Below, piece by piece: positions 1-7,310 of a stretch of DNA of 23,441 nucleotides. The notes beneath the pieces are model-generated. The model saw nothing but the letters and a program-made list of their open reading frames with translations. It was not told where the DNA came from and searched no databases. The stretch comes from JAWWBN01 sp033720955 (GTDB taxonomy: Bacteria > Acidobacteriota > Thermoanaerobaculia > Multivoradales > JAHEKO01). Each line of letters starts with the position of its first letter. Position 1 is the stretch's first letter. The position numbers and the translations under genes are program-made. The stretch lies in NCBI GenBank assembly GCA_033720955.1, contig JAWWBN010000037.1, forward strand, positions 1-23,441. The letters run 5' to 3'.

Positions 1-135
1 CCCCTCCCAGATTCCACGGAAAGCGCGCCGGCCCCTGGAAGAGGCGCCCCCCCCCCGCCCCGTTCAACCACCCCCCCCCCCCCCCCCACCCCCCCCCCCC
101 GCCCCGCGCCCCCGGCGCCCCCCCCCCCCCCCCCC
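1..135. other. Low-complexity poly-C (poly-G) end, probable artefact
   Basis: This stretch holds C runs of 10 (47-56), 17 (71-87), 12 (89-100) and 18 (118-135) bases, separated by only a few other bases. Read on the minus strand, which is the direction of the gene entering it, these are G runs at the tail of a contig. Dark-cycle poly-G tails are a known error of two-colour Illumina chemistry. The trpC reading frame is good up to about base 135 and then turns into meaningless polyglycine, so I read this as an artefact and not as a biological repeat. Bases 1-46 are more complex but give no recognisable TrpC sequence in any minus-strand frame I tried. Confidence 0.75.
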
Positions 136-830
136 ACGTCCGCGGCGGCGGCGATGCCGCTCTCGGCCACCTTGAGCGCCTCGTCCGGCAGCCGGTGCAG
201 CTTCCGGGCGGAGCGCTCGAGATCGACCTCGAAGCGGGTCAGGTCGCGGTTGTTGATCCCGGCGAGCTCCCACCGAGCCCCGGCCAGCTTGTCGAAGTCG
301 GAGTCGGCGTGGCACTCCACCAGCGGGGCGAGACCCAGGCTCCGGGCGCGGCCCGCCAGCCGCGCCAGCTCCTCGGCGGGATGCAGCGCGGCGATCAGCA
401 GCACCGCGTCGGCGCCCGCCTCGCGGGCCCAGGCGAGCTGACGCACCCCCACCACGAAGTCCTTGGCGAGAGCCGGCAGACCCGAGGCCTCGCGGCAGGC
501 GGCCAGCAGCTCGTAGCTGCCGTGGAAGTGCTCCGGCTCCACCACCACCGAGAGGGCCGCGGCGCCGTGCCGGGCGTAGAGACGCGCCTGGGCGAGGGGG
601 TCCACCCGGCCGGCGAGGGAGCCCAGCTTGGGCGAGCCCATCTTCACCTCGGCGATGACGGCCCGGCCGCGGCGCCCCGCGAGGGCCGCCAGGAAGGGGT
701 TCTCCTCCACCGCCAGGGGCACCGCCACGCCGCCGGCGGCGCCGGCCTCCGGGGCATCCGGCGGCACCGAGCGCCGGCGGCGAGCGACGATGCGACGGAG
801 CACGTCGGCGACGCCCGGGTCGGTCGTCAC
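135..830 (-). CDS. trpC: Indole-3-glycerol phosphate synthase, 3' end lost
   Basis: TrpC closes the indole ring: it converts 1-(2-carboxyphenylamino)-1-deoxyribulose 5-phosphate to indole-3-glycerol phosphate in tryptophan synthesis. About 232 residues are readable from a GTG at 828-830, which overlaps the trpD stop (GTGA). Family landmarks are AEVK with E61 and K63, the LAKDF lysine K123, VECH with E172, NNRDL from N193 and AESGI from A222. These match the (beta/alpha)8 active site. The barrel should continue for roughly 30-40 residues (the last phosphate-binding loop and helix), but the frame enters the poly-G tract. It stays nominally open to the window edge, but those codons should not be trusted. 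The usual K-x-x-SPS signature is altered here to KMGSPK (residues 63-68). It is the last visible gene of the aro-trp operon. Confidence 0.88.
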
Positions 831-1864
831 TCCTCCTCCGGCGGCGCCGCGCTCCGGGTGAATCGGCGCAGCCGCTCCAGCGTCTCCCTCGCCGCGCCGC
901 CGTCGATCGCCTCGCGGGCGAGCTCCACGCCGTCGGCGATCTCCTCCGCGCGGCCCGCGACCCGCAAGGCGGCCGCGGCGTTGACCAGGGTGATGTCGCG
1001 CGCCGCGCCGCCCTCACCCTCGAGCACCGCCAGGAGGGCCGCCGCGTTCTCCTCGGGCCCGCCGCCGGCCAGCTCCTCCAAGCTCGCCCGCCGCACCCCC
1101 AGCTCCTCCGGCTGCACCTCGAAGAGCCGCACCTCGTCGCCCCGGACCTCGGCCACCCGGGTCGCGGTGGTGGTCGAGATCTCGTCCAGGCCGTCGGCGC
1201 CGTGCACCACCAGCCCGTGGTCGCAGCCCAGCCGCGCCAGCACCCGCGCCACCTTGGGCACCAGCTCGTCGTCGTAGACGCCGATGAGCTGCCGCCGCGC
1301 GCCGGCCGGGTTGGTCAGCGGCCCCAGCAGGTTGAAGAGGGTCCGCACCCCCAGGGCCTGGCGCACCGGCGCCACCTCGCGCATGGCGGGGTGGTAGCGC
1401 GGGGCGAAGAGAAAGGCGATGCCGACCTCCTCCAGACAGCGCGCCGCGGCCGCCGGGGCGAGGTCCCGCCGGACGCCCAGGGCCGTGAGGACGTCGGCGC
1501 TGCCCGACCGGCTCGAGACGGAGCGGTTGCCGTGCTTGGCGATCCGCGCGCCGGCGGCGGCGGCGACCAGGGCGGCGGCGGTCGAGACGTTGAAGGTGCC
1601 GTGGCCGTCGCCGCCGGTGCCGCAGGTGTCCACCAGGTCGTCGATCTCGTGCGGCACGGGCACCAGCCGGCCCCGCATCGCCTCGGCGGCGCCGGCGATC
1701 TCCTCTACGGTCTCCCCCTTGGCGGCCAGCGCCACCAGGAGGCCCGCCTGCATCTCGCGGGAGAGCTCGCCGTCCATCAGCCGGCCGACGAGCCGCCGCA
1801 TCTCGTGCGACCCCAGATCGTGGCCGGCGATCAGGCGGCGGAGCTGTCGGGTCTCTTCCGTCAC
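827..1864 (-). CDS. trpD: Anthranilate phosphoribosyltransferase
   Basis: TrpD transfers the phosphoribosyl group from PRPP to anthranilate, the second committed step of tryptophan synthesis, in the cytoplasm. The 345-residue product has the usual family length. It shows the PRPP-binding GTGGDG loop at residues 82-87, the KHGNR motif at 110-114 followed by the SSRSGSADVL stretch, the NLLGPLTNP motif around 178-186 and a DGLDE metal-site motif at 224-228. I chose the GTG at 1862-1864, which overlaps the trpG stop codon, because the protein then begins at the normal family N-terminus. A longer in-frame extension upstream only reads across trpG out of frame. TrpG is a separate gene here, not fused to TrpD as in enterobacteria. 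The 3' end overlaps the trpC start by 4 bp. Confidence 0.95.
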   Translation of the reverse strand: MTEETRQLRRLIAGHDLGSHEMRRLVGRLMDGELSREMQAGLLVALAAKGETVEEIAGAAEAMRGRLVPVPHEIDDLVDTCGTGGDGHGTFNVSTAAALVAAAAGARIAKHGNRSVSSRSGSADVLTALGVRRDLAPAAAARCLEEVGIAFLFAPRYHPAMREVAPVRQALGVRTLFNLLGPLTNPAGARRQLIGVYDDELVPKVARVLARLGCDHGLVVHGADGLDEISTTTATRVAEVRGDEVRLFEVQPEELGVRRASLEELAGGGPEENAAALLAVLEGEGGAARDITLVNAAAALRVAGRAEEIADGVELAREAIDGGAARETLERLRRFTRSAAPPEEE

Positions 1865-2451
1865 GCCACCCGCTCCCGGCCGCCTCGCAGCCTCAGGAAA
1901 CCCTCGATCAGCTCCGGACCCCGGGCGGTCAGGATCGACTCGGGGTGAAACTGCACGCCCCAGTAGGGCAGCTCCCGGTGCCGCATCGCCTGCAGGCTGC
2001 CGTCGTCGCCCCAGGCCACCGCCTCGAGCTCGGGCGGCAGGCTGTCCTCCGCCACCGCGAGGCTGTGGTACCGGGTGGCCTGGAAGGGGCTCGGCAGCCC
2101 GGCGAAGATGCCGGTCCCCGCGTGCCGCACCTCCGAGACCTTGCCGTGCATCAGCCGGCGGGCGGGACCCACCTCGGCGCCGAAGGCGATGCCGAGAGCC
2201 TGATGCCCCAGGCACACTCCCAGCAGCGGCACCCCGGGCCGGCGGCGGATCAGCTCCACCGAGACCCCCGCGTCCTCCGGGCGGCCCGGCCCGGGAGAGA
2301 GGACGATCGCCGCGGGGCGTCGGGCCAGCAGCGCAGCCGGCGTCTCGGCGTCGTTGCGCACCACCGCCACCTCCTCGCCGCGGCCGGCGATGAGCTGCAC
2401 CAGGTTGAAGGTGAACGAGTCGTAGTTGTCGATCACCAGGACGGCGCTCAT
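1861..2451 (-). CDS. trpG: Anthranilate synthase glutamine amidotransferase subunit
   Basis: This is the class I glutamine amidotransferase partner of TrpE; it releases ammonia from glutamine for anthranilate formation. The 196-residue protein starts with the typical VIDNYDSFT segment (residues 6-14). It has the SPGPG oxyanion region at 52-56, the nucleophile C80 in GVCLGHQ, and the catalytic H169 and E171 in QFHPES. The ATG at 2449-2451 overlaps the trpE stop by 4 bp (ATGA), and its own TGA overlaps the GTG of trpD, so translation of all three is probably coupled. In some bacteria this subunit also serves aminodeoxychorismate synthase (PabA). The position between trpE and trpD makes TrpG the main role, but a dual role cannot be excluded from sequence. 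Confidence 0.95.
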   Translation of the reverse strand: MSAVLVIDNYDSFTFNLVQLIAGRGEEVAVVRNDAETPAALLARRPAAIVLSPGPGRPEDAGVSVELIRRRPGVPLLGVCLGHQALGIAFGAEVGPARRLMHGKVSEVRHAGTGIFAGLPSPFQATRYHSLAVAEDSLPPELEAVAWGDDGSLQAMRHRELPYWGVQFHPESILTARGPELIEGFLRLRGGRERVA

Positions 2452-3872
2452 GGCGAGAGCCTCCGCGCCAGCTCGACCGCCGCCAGCAGGGCCTCCGCCT
2501 TGCCCTCCGTCTCCCGCGCCTCGGCGTCGGGGTCGGAGTCGGCCACGATACCCGCCCCGGCGGTGACCGAGACCTCGTCGTCGCGCACCAGCAGGGTGCG
2601 GATGGTGATGCAGGTGTCGAGGTCGCCGGAGTAGGAGAGATAGCCGACCGCCCCGGCGTAGGGGCCGCGACGCTCCGGCTCCAGCTCGGCGATCAGCTCC
2701 ATGGCGCGGATCTTCGGCGCCCCGGAGACCGTGCCGGCCGGGAAGCAGGCCAGGAGGGCGTCCAGGGCGTCGCGCCCGGAGGCCAGCTCGCCCTCGACGC
2801 GGGAGACGATGTGCATGACGTGGCTGTAGCGCTCGATCTCCATGAACTCCGGCACTGCGACCGAGCCCGGCGTCGACACCCGGCCCAGGTCGTTGCGGCC
2901 CAGGTCCACCAGCATGAGGTGCTCGGCGCGCTCCTTCTCGTCCGCCAGCAGCTCGGTCGCCAGGCGGCGGTCGGCGGCCGCGTCCCCCCCTCGGCGACGG
3001 GTCCCGGCGATGGGGCGGGTCTCGAGCCTGGGACCCGAGCGCTTCACCAGCATCTCCGGCGAGGCGCCCACCAGCGAGGCCTCCGGCCCCTCGAAGAGCA
3101 CCATGTAGGGGCTGGGATTGATGGACCGCAGGGCGCGGTATAGCAGCAGCGGCTCCACCCGGCCCGGGAGGGTCCAACGCCGGGCCAGAACGGTCTGGAA
3201 GACGTCGCCGGCGACGATCCGCTCCTGGACCGTCCGCACCGCCTCCCGGTAGGCGTCGTCGTCGAGGCTCGGGCGGGGGCGCGGTGGCGGATCTCCGGCC
3301 AGCCCGGGCAGCGCCACGGCGCCGCCGGTGGCGCCGGCGGCGAGCAGCTCGCTCAGGCGGTCGAGTCCGCGCGCCGCCGCGGCCCCGTCGCGCTCCCCCT
3401 CGATCTCCGAGGCCACAGCCACCACCCGCTGCCGGGCATGGTCGAAGACCACCACGTCGTCGAAGCGGCCGAGCACCGCCAGAGGCAGCCCGTGGGGGTC
3501 GCGCTCCGGCGCCGGCAGCCGCTCCAGCAGCCGCACCAGCTCGTACCCGAACCAGCCGACCCACCCCCCCTGGAAGGGAATCGGCCCGGCGTCGCCGCGG
3601 ACGGCCGAGAGAGCCCGCCGCAGCGCCGTCAGAGGCGGCCCCTCCTCGGGGGGCCCCCCGTCGGTGTCGAGCCGGTCCCCGTAGAGACGGTAGAGCCGGC
3701 GGGGCCCGGCGCCGAGGAAGCTGTACCGCGACACCTGGTCGCCGCCGGTGACGCTCTCCAGCAGGAAGCGCACCGGTGACAGCTCGCCCAGCCGTCGGTA
3801 GACCTCCACCGGGGTCAGGCGGTCGGCGAGAAACTCCCGGGCGTGGGCCACGGCGCGGGCCGGCGCCGTCAC
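2448..3872 (-). CDS. trpE: Anthranilate synthase component I
   Basis: TrpE converts chorismate and ammonia to anthranilate and is the usual point of feedback control by tryptophan. The 474-residue protein has the N-terminal regulatory domain with the LLES element at 37-40 and RYSFLG at 49-54, which form the tryptophan pocket in characterised enzymes. Its presence suggests that feedback inhibition is retained. The C-terminal chorismate-binding domain shows PIAGTRRRG (287-295), the LVDLGRNDLGR segment (321-331), FPAGTVSGAPK (377-387) and the GAGIVADSDP motif (439-448). The start is a GTG at 3870-3872 overlapping the aroDE stop (GTGA). TrpE rather than PabB is favoured by the LLES element and by the trpG-trpD-trpC genes that follow. 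Confidence 0.95.
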   Translation of the reverse strand: MTAPARAVAHAREFLADRLTPVEVYRRLGELSPVRFLLESVTGGDQVSRYSFLGAGPRRLYRLYGDRLDTDGGPPEEGPPLTALRRALSAVRGDAGPIPFQGGWVGWFGYELVRLLERLPAPERDPHGLPLAVLGRFDDVVVFDHARQRVVAVASEIEGERDGAAAARGLDRLSELLAAGATGGAVALPGLAGDPPPRPRPSLDDDAYREAVRTVQERIVAGDVFQTVLARRWTLPGRVEPLLLYRALRSINPSPYMVLFEGPEASLVGASPEMLVKRSGPRLETRPIAGTRRRGGDAAADRRLATELLADEKERAEHLMLVDLGRNDLGRVSTPGSVAVPEFMEIERYSHVMHIVSRVEGELASGRDALDALLACFPAGTVSGAPKIRAMELIAELEPERRGPYAGAVGYLSYSGDLDTCITIRTLLVRDDEVSVTAGAGIVADSDPDAEARETEGKAEALLAAVELARRLSP

Positions 3873-5344
3873 CGCCGCCTCTCGAGACCCAGCGCCCGGC
3901 GCCCCACCTCCATCGGCAGCTCGCGCCCGGTCATGATCAGGTACTGCCGCAGCGCCTGGTGGAGGAGGACCTCGCGGCCGTCCACCGCCTCGTGCCCGGC
4001 CGCGCGGCAGCTCGACACCAGCGCGGTGGGCTGGTCGCGGCGGTAGCTCAGGTCTACGGTCAGGGTCCCGGCCGCCAGCCTCCGCGGATCGAAGGGCAGC
4101 GGCCCCGACCCCTGGCCGCCCAGCGGGGTCGCGTTCACGAGCAGCTCGAACGCCTCCGCCCGCAGGCGCTCGAGCGACTCGAACGGCAGCTCCAGCTCCG
4201 CGGCCACCCGGCGGCCCCGCTCGACGCCGCGGTTGAAGAGAGTCACCGAGGCCCCGGCGCGCGCCAGGGCGAAGGCCGCCGCCCGGCCGGCCCCCCCCAC
4301 CCCCAGCACCGCCGCCGCCCGGCCCCTGGGCTCGAAGCCCCGCTCCTCCAGCGGGCCCAGCACGCCCTGCGGATCGGTGGTCTCGGCCGCCCAGACGCCG
4401 TTGCGTCGCACCAGGGTGTTGGCGGAGCCGATCCGCTCGGCCAGGGGGCTCGACACCCCGGCCACCGCCTGCGCGATCTCCTTGAAGGGGGCCGTGACGC
4501 TCAAGCCCACCAGCCGGAAACCGAGAAACGCCAGGCTGCCGCTCTCCACCAGGTCGATCCAGAAGTCGCCGAACACCGGCACCTCGAAGGGCAGGTAGAG
4601 CGCCGCCGCGCCCTGCTCGCGGTAGGCGGCGTTGTGCAGCCGGGGCGAGAGGCTGCGCAGCGCCGGACTGCCGACCACACCGTACAGCTCGTCCACCGCC
4701 GGCAGCTCGGGCAGGCCGTAGTCGCCCTCGAGACGCGCCAGCGCCGGCTGGCCCGGCGCCGCCCCCGGCTCGGAGGCGCCGGCGTAGACCACCGGAGCCC
4801 CCAGCCGCGGCGCCAGCAGCCGGGTCCAGAACCCCACCTCCCCGGCGGCGAAGGCGACCAGGTCGCGGCGTCCGAGCGACTTGAGCAGCGCCAGCGGGGC
4901 CAGCGCCTCGCGCACGCCGTCGGCGAGGGGGACCATCTTGTAGAGCCGCGCCGGGGCGCCGCTCATGGCGCCGAAGATCTCGCGCAGCTCCTCCGGCTCG
5001 CGCGCCGCTCCATGCCAGGAGATGACCCGCTTCTCGGCCGGGATCTTCCCCAGCAGCTCGGGCTCCAGGTCGCGGTCGGCCTCGAGGTCCACCATGTCGA
5101 ACTCGGCGGCGGCCGCGGCGAGGCTCTTCGCCCGCTCGGCGCGGGAGTGGCCCGACTCCCCCCCCTCCGCCCGGCTGCGCAGGGTGTAGAGCAGGCCGCC
5201 GCGGAACGACGAGCGCAGCTCCGCCGCCTCGAGCGAGGGGGTCAGATCGGCCCGCACCTCCAGGTAGTCGGCCCGTCCGTCGAGGGCGGCGAGATCCTCC
5301 GGCGAGGGCAGGCGGGCGAGGGTGACGATGGTGGTGGCTCGCAT
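3869..5344 (-). CDS. aroDE: Fused 3-dehydroquinate dehydratase (type I) / shikimate dehydrogenase
   Basis: This bifunctional shikimate-pathway enzyme would dehydrate 3-dehydroquinate and then reduce 3-dehydroshikimate to shikimate with NADPH. Residues 1 to about 205 are a compact type I dehydroquinase: EVR (29-31), TLRS with EGGE (54-63), the catalytic histidine H111 in ISWH, the Schiff-base lysine K136 in YKMVP, and APGQ ending at Q199. Residues from about 218 to 491 are shikimate dehydrogenase: GVVGSPALRSLSP (222-234), K288 in VTAPFKE, N309 in SANTL, D324 in TTD, the nucleotide-binding GVGGAGRA loop (348-355) with NR at 371-372, and VNATPLGG (403-410). I chose the ATG at 5342-5344 because the upstream GTG extension lacks family similarity. 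Fusions of this order are known from plants and Chlamydiae. It heads the trp operon and its TGA overlaps the trpE GTG. Confidence 0.93.
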   Translation of the reverse strand: MRATTIVTLARLPSPEDLAALDGRADYLEVRADLTPSLEAAELRSSFRGGLLYTLRSRAEGGESGHSRAERAKSLAAAAAEFDMVDLEADRDLEPELLGKIPAEKRVISWHGAAREPEELREIFGAMSGAPARLYKMVPLADGVREALAPLALLKSLGRRDLVAFAAGEVGFWTRLLAPRLGAPVVYAGASEPGAAPGQPALARLEGDYGLPELPAVDELYGVVGSPALRSLSPRLHNAAYREQGAAALYLPFEVPVFGDFWIDLVESGSLAFLGFRLVGLSVTAPFKEIAQAVAGVSSPLAERIGSANTLVRRNGVWAAETTDPQGVLGPLEERGFEPRGRAAAVLGVGGAGRAAAFALARAGASVTLFNRGVERGRRVAAELELPFESLERLRAEAFELLVNATPLGGQGSGPLPFDPRRLAAGTLTVDLSYRRDQPTALVSSCRAAGHEAVDGREVLLHQALRQYLIMTGRELPMEVGRRALGLERRR

Positions 5345-5353
5345 GGCGGGAGG

Positions 5354-5374
5354 CTCGGCCGTCGGCTCGCCGAG
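5354..5374. repeat. Inverted repeat in aroDE leader
   Basis: CTCGGC (5354-5359) and GCCGAG (5369-5374) are perfect 6-base arms around a 9-base loop, only about 10 bases upstream of the aroDE ATG on the minus strand. An overlapping alternative pairing, GGCCG (5357-5361) with CGGCC (5376-5380), excludes the first. I saw no leader peptide with tandem Trp codons and no T-tract, so this is not a classical trp attenuator. It could be chance in such GC-rich DNA. Confidence 0.25.
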
Positions 5375-5396
5375 GCGGCCGTATCTTCCCACACCG

Positions 5397-5405
5397 TGCT
5401 ACGAT
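5397..5405 (+). promoter_or_regulatory. Possible extended -10 for the fadF-like gene
   Basis: TGCTACGAT fits an extended -10 (TGn followed by TACGAT, 4 of 6 matches to TATAAT). It lies in the only stretch of the 109-base divergent spacer that is not strongly GC-rich. No good -35 is visible 16-18 bases upstream. It would give a leader of about 40 bases before the ATG at 5454. The minus-strand aro-trp promoter must also lie in this spacer, but I could not place it. Confidence 0.3.
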
Positions 5406-5453
5406 CCCTCACCGCCGGGGCGGGCCCGGCCTACGCATGAGGGGAGAGCGCCG

Positions 5454-7310
5454 ATGACCTTCGCGAACTGGGAGCGGGCGCTCCTGCTGGCCCTCGTGGC
5501 GGTCACCCTGGCCCTCTTCGTACGCGACCTGGCGCCCAAGATCGCGAAGATCCGCGCCGGCGCTCCCGACCGCCCCCGCACCGACCGGCTCGCACGGCGT
5601 CTCTGGGTGACCTTCGTCGAGGTGGTCTTCCAGACCCGGGTGATCGGCGGCCGCAAGGTGGCGGGCGCCCTCCACGCGCTGGTCTTCCTGGGCTTTCTCG
5701 TCTTCGCCTTCGAGACCACCGACCACTTCCTCGAGCCGTTCGGGCCGCATCTCCTGGCCGCTCTCTTCGGGCCGGCTCTGCCCGCCTTCCGCACCCTGCT
5801 GCTGATCTCCTCGATCGCGGTGAGCGTGGGCATCCTGGGCCTCGCCTGGCGGCGCTTCGCCATGCCCGCCATCTCGCCCGATCCCAAGTCGTACAGCTCC
5901 GGCCTGGTGGCCCTGATGATCTTCCTGCTCATGCTCACCTACATCAACGGCGCCGCCGTCGAGCCCCTCCTCGAGAAGGCCAACTGGTGGCTGCACGCCC
6001 TCCTGATCCTCGCCTTCCCGCCCCTCATCCTGCGCTCCAAGCACTTCCACATCCTCATGTCGCCGGTGGACATCTTCTTCCGCACCCACCGGCTCGGCGA
6101 GCTGGCACCGCTCGACCTGGACATGGAGAGCCTGGAGAGCGACGAGGAGATCAGCCTGGGGCTCGAGAGCCTGGCCGACCTGCCCTGGAAGATGCGGATG
6201 GACTTCCTGACCTGCGTCGAGTGCAGACGCTGCACGGAGCAGTGTCCGGCCCACGCCTGCGGTCAGGACCTCAACCCCCGCGGGTTCGTGCTCGACGGAC
6301 GCCGGGCCCTCGACCTGCCCCCCGACGAGGCGGTGGTCGGCAGCGTGATCAGCGAGACCGCCCTGGGGCAGTGCACCACCTGTGGCGCCTGCGAGAACAT
6401 CTGCCCCGTCGGCATCGAGCACCTGAACCTCCTGATCGGCGCCAAGCGGGCGCAGGCGCTCTCTACCGGCAAGGGTCTGGTGGCCGCCGACTTCTTCGAG
6501 AAGACAGAAGCGTACGGCAACCCCTTCGCCGCCCCGGCGACCGCCCGGCAGAAGCTGCTCGACGAGCTGGGCATCCCGATCTACGAGCCCGGCAAGACCG
6601 ACTACCTGCTCTGGCTGGGCTGCGTCTGGAGCTACAACGACGACGCCCGCTCCAGCCTGGAGGCCACCGTCAAGGTGCTGGACCACGCCGGGGTCTCCTA
6701 CGGCGTGCTGGAGCAGGAGGGATGCAGCGGGCACCACTCCCGCCGGCAGGGGGAGGAGCTCCAGTTCCAGACCCTGGCGCGCGAGAACATCGGCCGCATC
6801 CGGGAGAGGAAGGTGACCCGGATGGTGGCCCCGTGCCCCCACTGCCTGCACACCTTCCGGCGCGAGTACCCGACCCTGGACCCGGAGTTCGAGGTGGAGG
6901 CGCTGCACCACTCGGAGCTCATGACGGAGCTGCTCGATTCGGGCCGAATCCGCCTGGCCAAGACCGCGGGCGCCCGGGTGCTCACCTTCCACGATCCGTG
7001 CTACCTGGGCCGCTTCGAGAAGCAGTACGACGCGCCCCGCCGCCTCATCCAGGAGACGGGGCACCGGCTGGTCGAGCTGGGGCGGCGCCGCGAGCGCTCC
7101 TTCTGCTGTGGCGGCGGCGGCGGCGGGTTCACCCGGCAGACCGAGGAGAAGCGCCGGGTGGACCAGGAGCGCAAGGAGGAGATCGCCACCTCGGGGGCCG
7201 ACACCCTGATCACCGCCTGCCCGGAGTGCAAGATGATGCTCGACGCCGCCGTCTCCGAGACCAAGGACCTGGGCGAGCTGGTCGCCGAGTCGCTGGAGGG
7301 CCGGCCGTGA
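5454..7310 (+). CDS. Membrane Fe-S oxidoreductase, FadF / ETF:quinone oxidoreductase-like
   Basis: The 618-residue protein has about five N-terminal membrane segments (near 8-24, 71-88, 113-133, 148-167, 178-194) resembling a NarI/cytochrome-b type module, with histidines such as H74 and H181 as possible haem ligands. A di-cluster ferredoxin region follows: C254, C257, C260, C264 and C307, C310, C313, C317. The C-terminal half has two CCG domains: C390, C424, C461/C464, then C516, C551-C552 and C589/C592. This order matches FadF and the bacterial ETF:(mena)quinone oxidoreductase family, which pass electrons from fatty-acid or amino-acid oxidation to the quinone pool. No etfAB or acyl-CoA dehydrogenase gene is in view, so the electron donor is inferred. 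The ATG at 5454 has a good GGGGAGAG ribosome-binding site at 5441-5448; a longer in-frame start is rejected because it lacks similarity. Confidence 0.85.
   Translation: MTFANWERALLLALVAVTLALFVRDLAPKIAKIRAGAPDRPRTDRLARRLWVTFVEVVFQTRVIGGRKVAGALHALVFLGFLVFAFETTDHFLEPFGPHLLAALFGPALPAFRTLLLISSIAVSVGILGLAWRRFAMPAISPDPKSYSSGLVALMIFLLMLTYINGAAVEPLLEKANWWLHALLILAFPPLILRSKHFHILMSPVDIFFRTHRLGELAPLDLDMESLESDEEISLGLESLADLPWKMRMDFLTCVECRRCTEQCPAHACGQDLNPRGFVLDGRRALDLPPDEAVVGSVISETALGQCTTCGACENICPVGIEHLNLLIGAKRAQALSTGKGLVAADFFEKTEAYGNPFAAPATARQKLLDELGIPIYEPGKTDYLLWLGCVWSYNDDARSSLEATVKVLDHAGVSYGVLEQEGCSGHHSRRQGEELQFQTLARENIGRIRERKVTRMVAPCPHCLHTFRREYPTLDPEFEVEALHHSELMTELLDSGRIRLAKTAGARVLTFHDPCYLGRFEKQYDAPRRLIQETGHRLVELGRRRERSFCCGGGGGGFTRQTEEKRRVDQERKEEIATSGADTLITACPECKMMLDAAVSETKDLGELVAESLEGRP

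Noticed and set aside
47..135. C-rich repeats as a possible G-quadruplex or genuine microsatellite
   Set aside because: The runs could in principle form quadruplexes, but they interrupt the conserved trpC C-terminus and have the pattern of a sequencing tail at a contig end.
64..1017. An Arg/Gly-rich minus-strand ORF ending in the poly-G tract
   Set aside because: It is out of frame with trpC and trpD, which both have clear motifs, and its glycine tail is the probable artefact.
3776..5440. A 554-codon plus-strand frame opposite trpE and aroDE
   Set aside because: It has low-complexity His/Gln/Arg/Gly composition and no domain, while the opposite strand carries complete, conserved enzymes.
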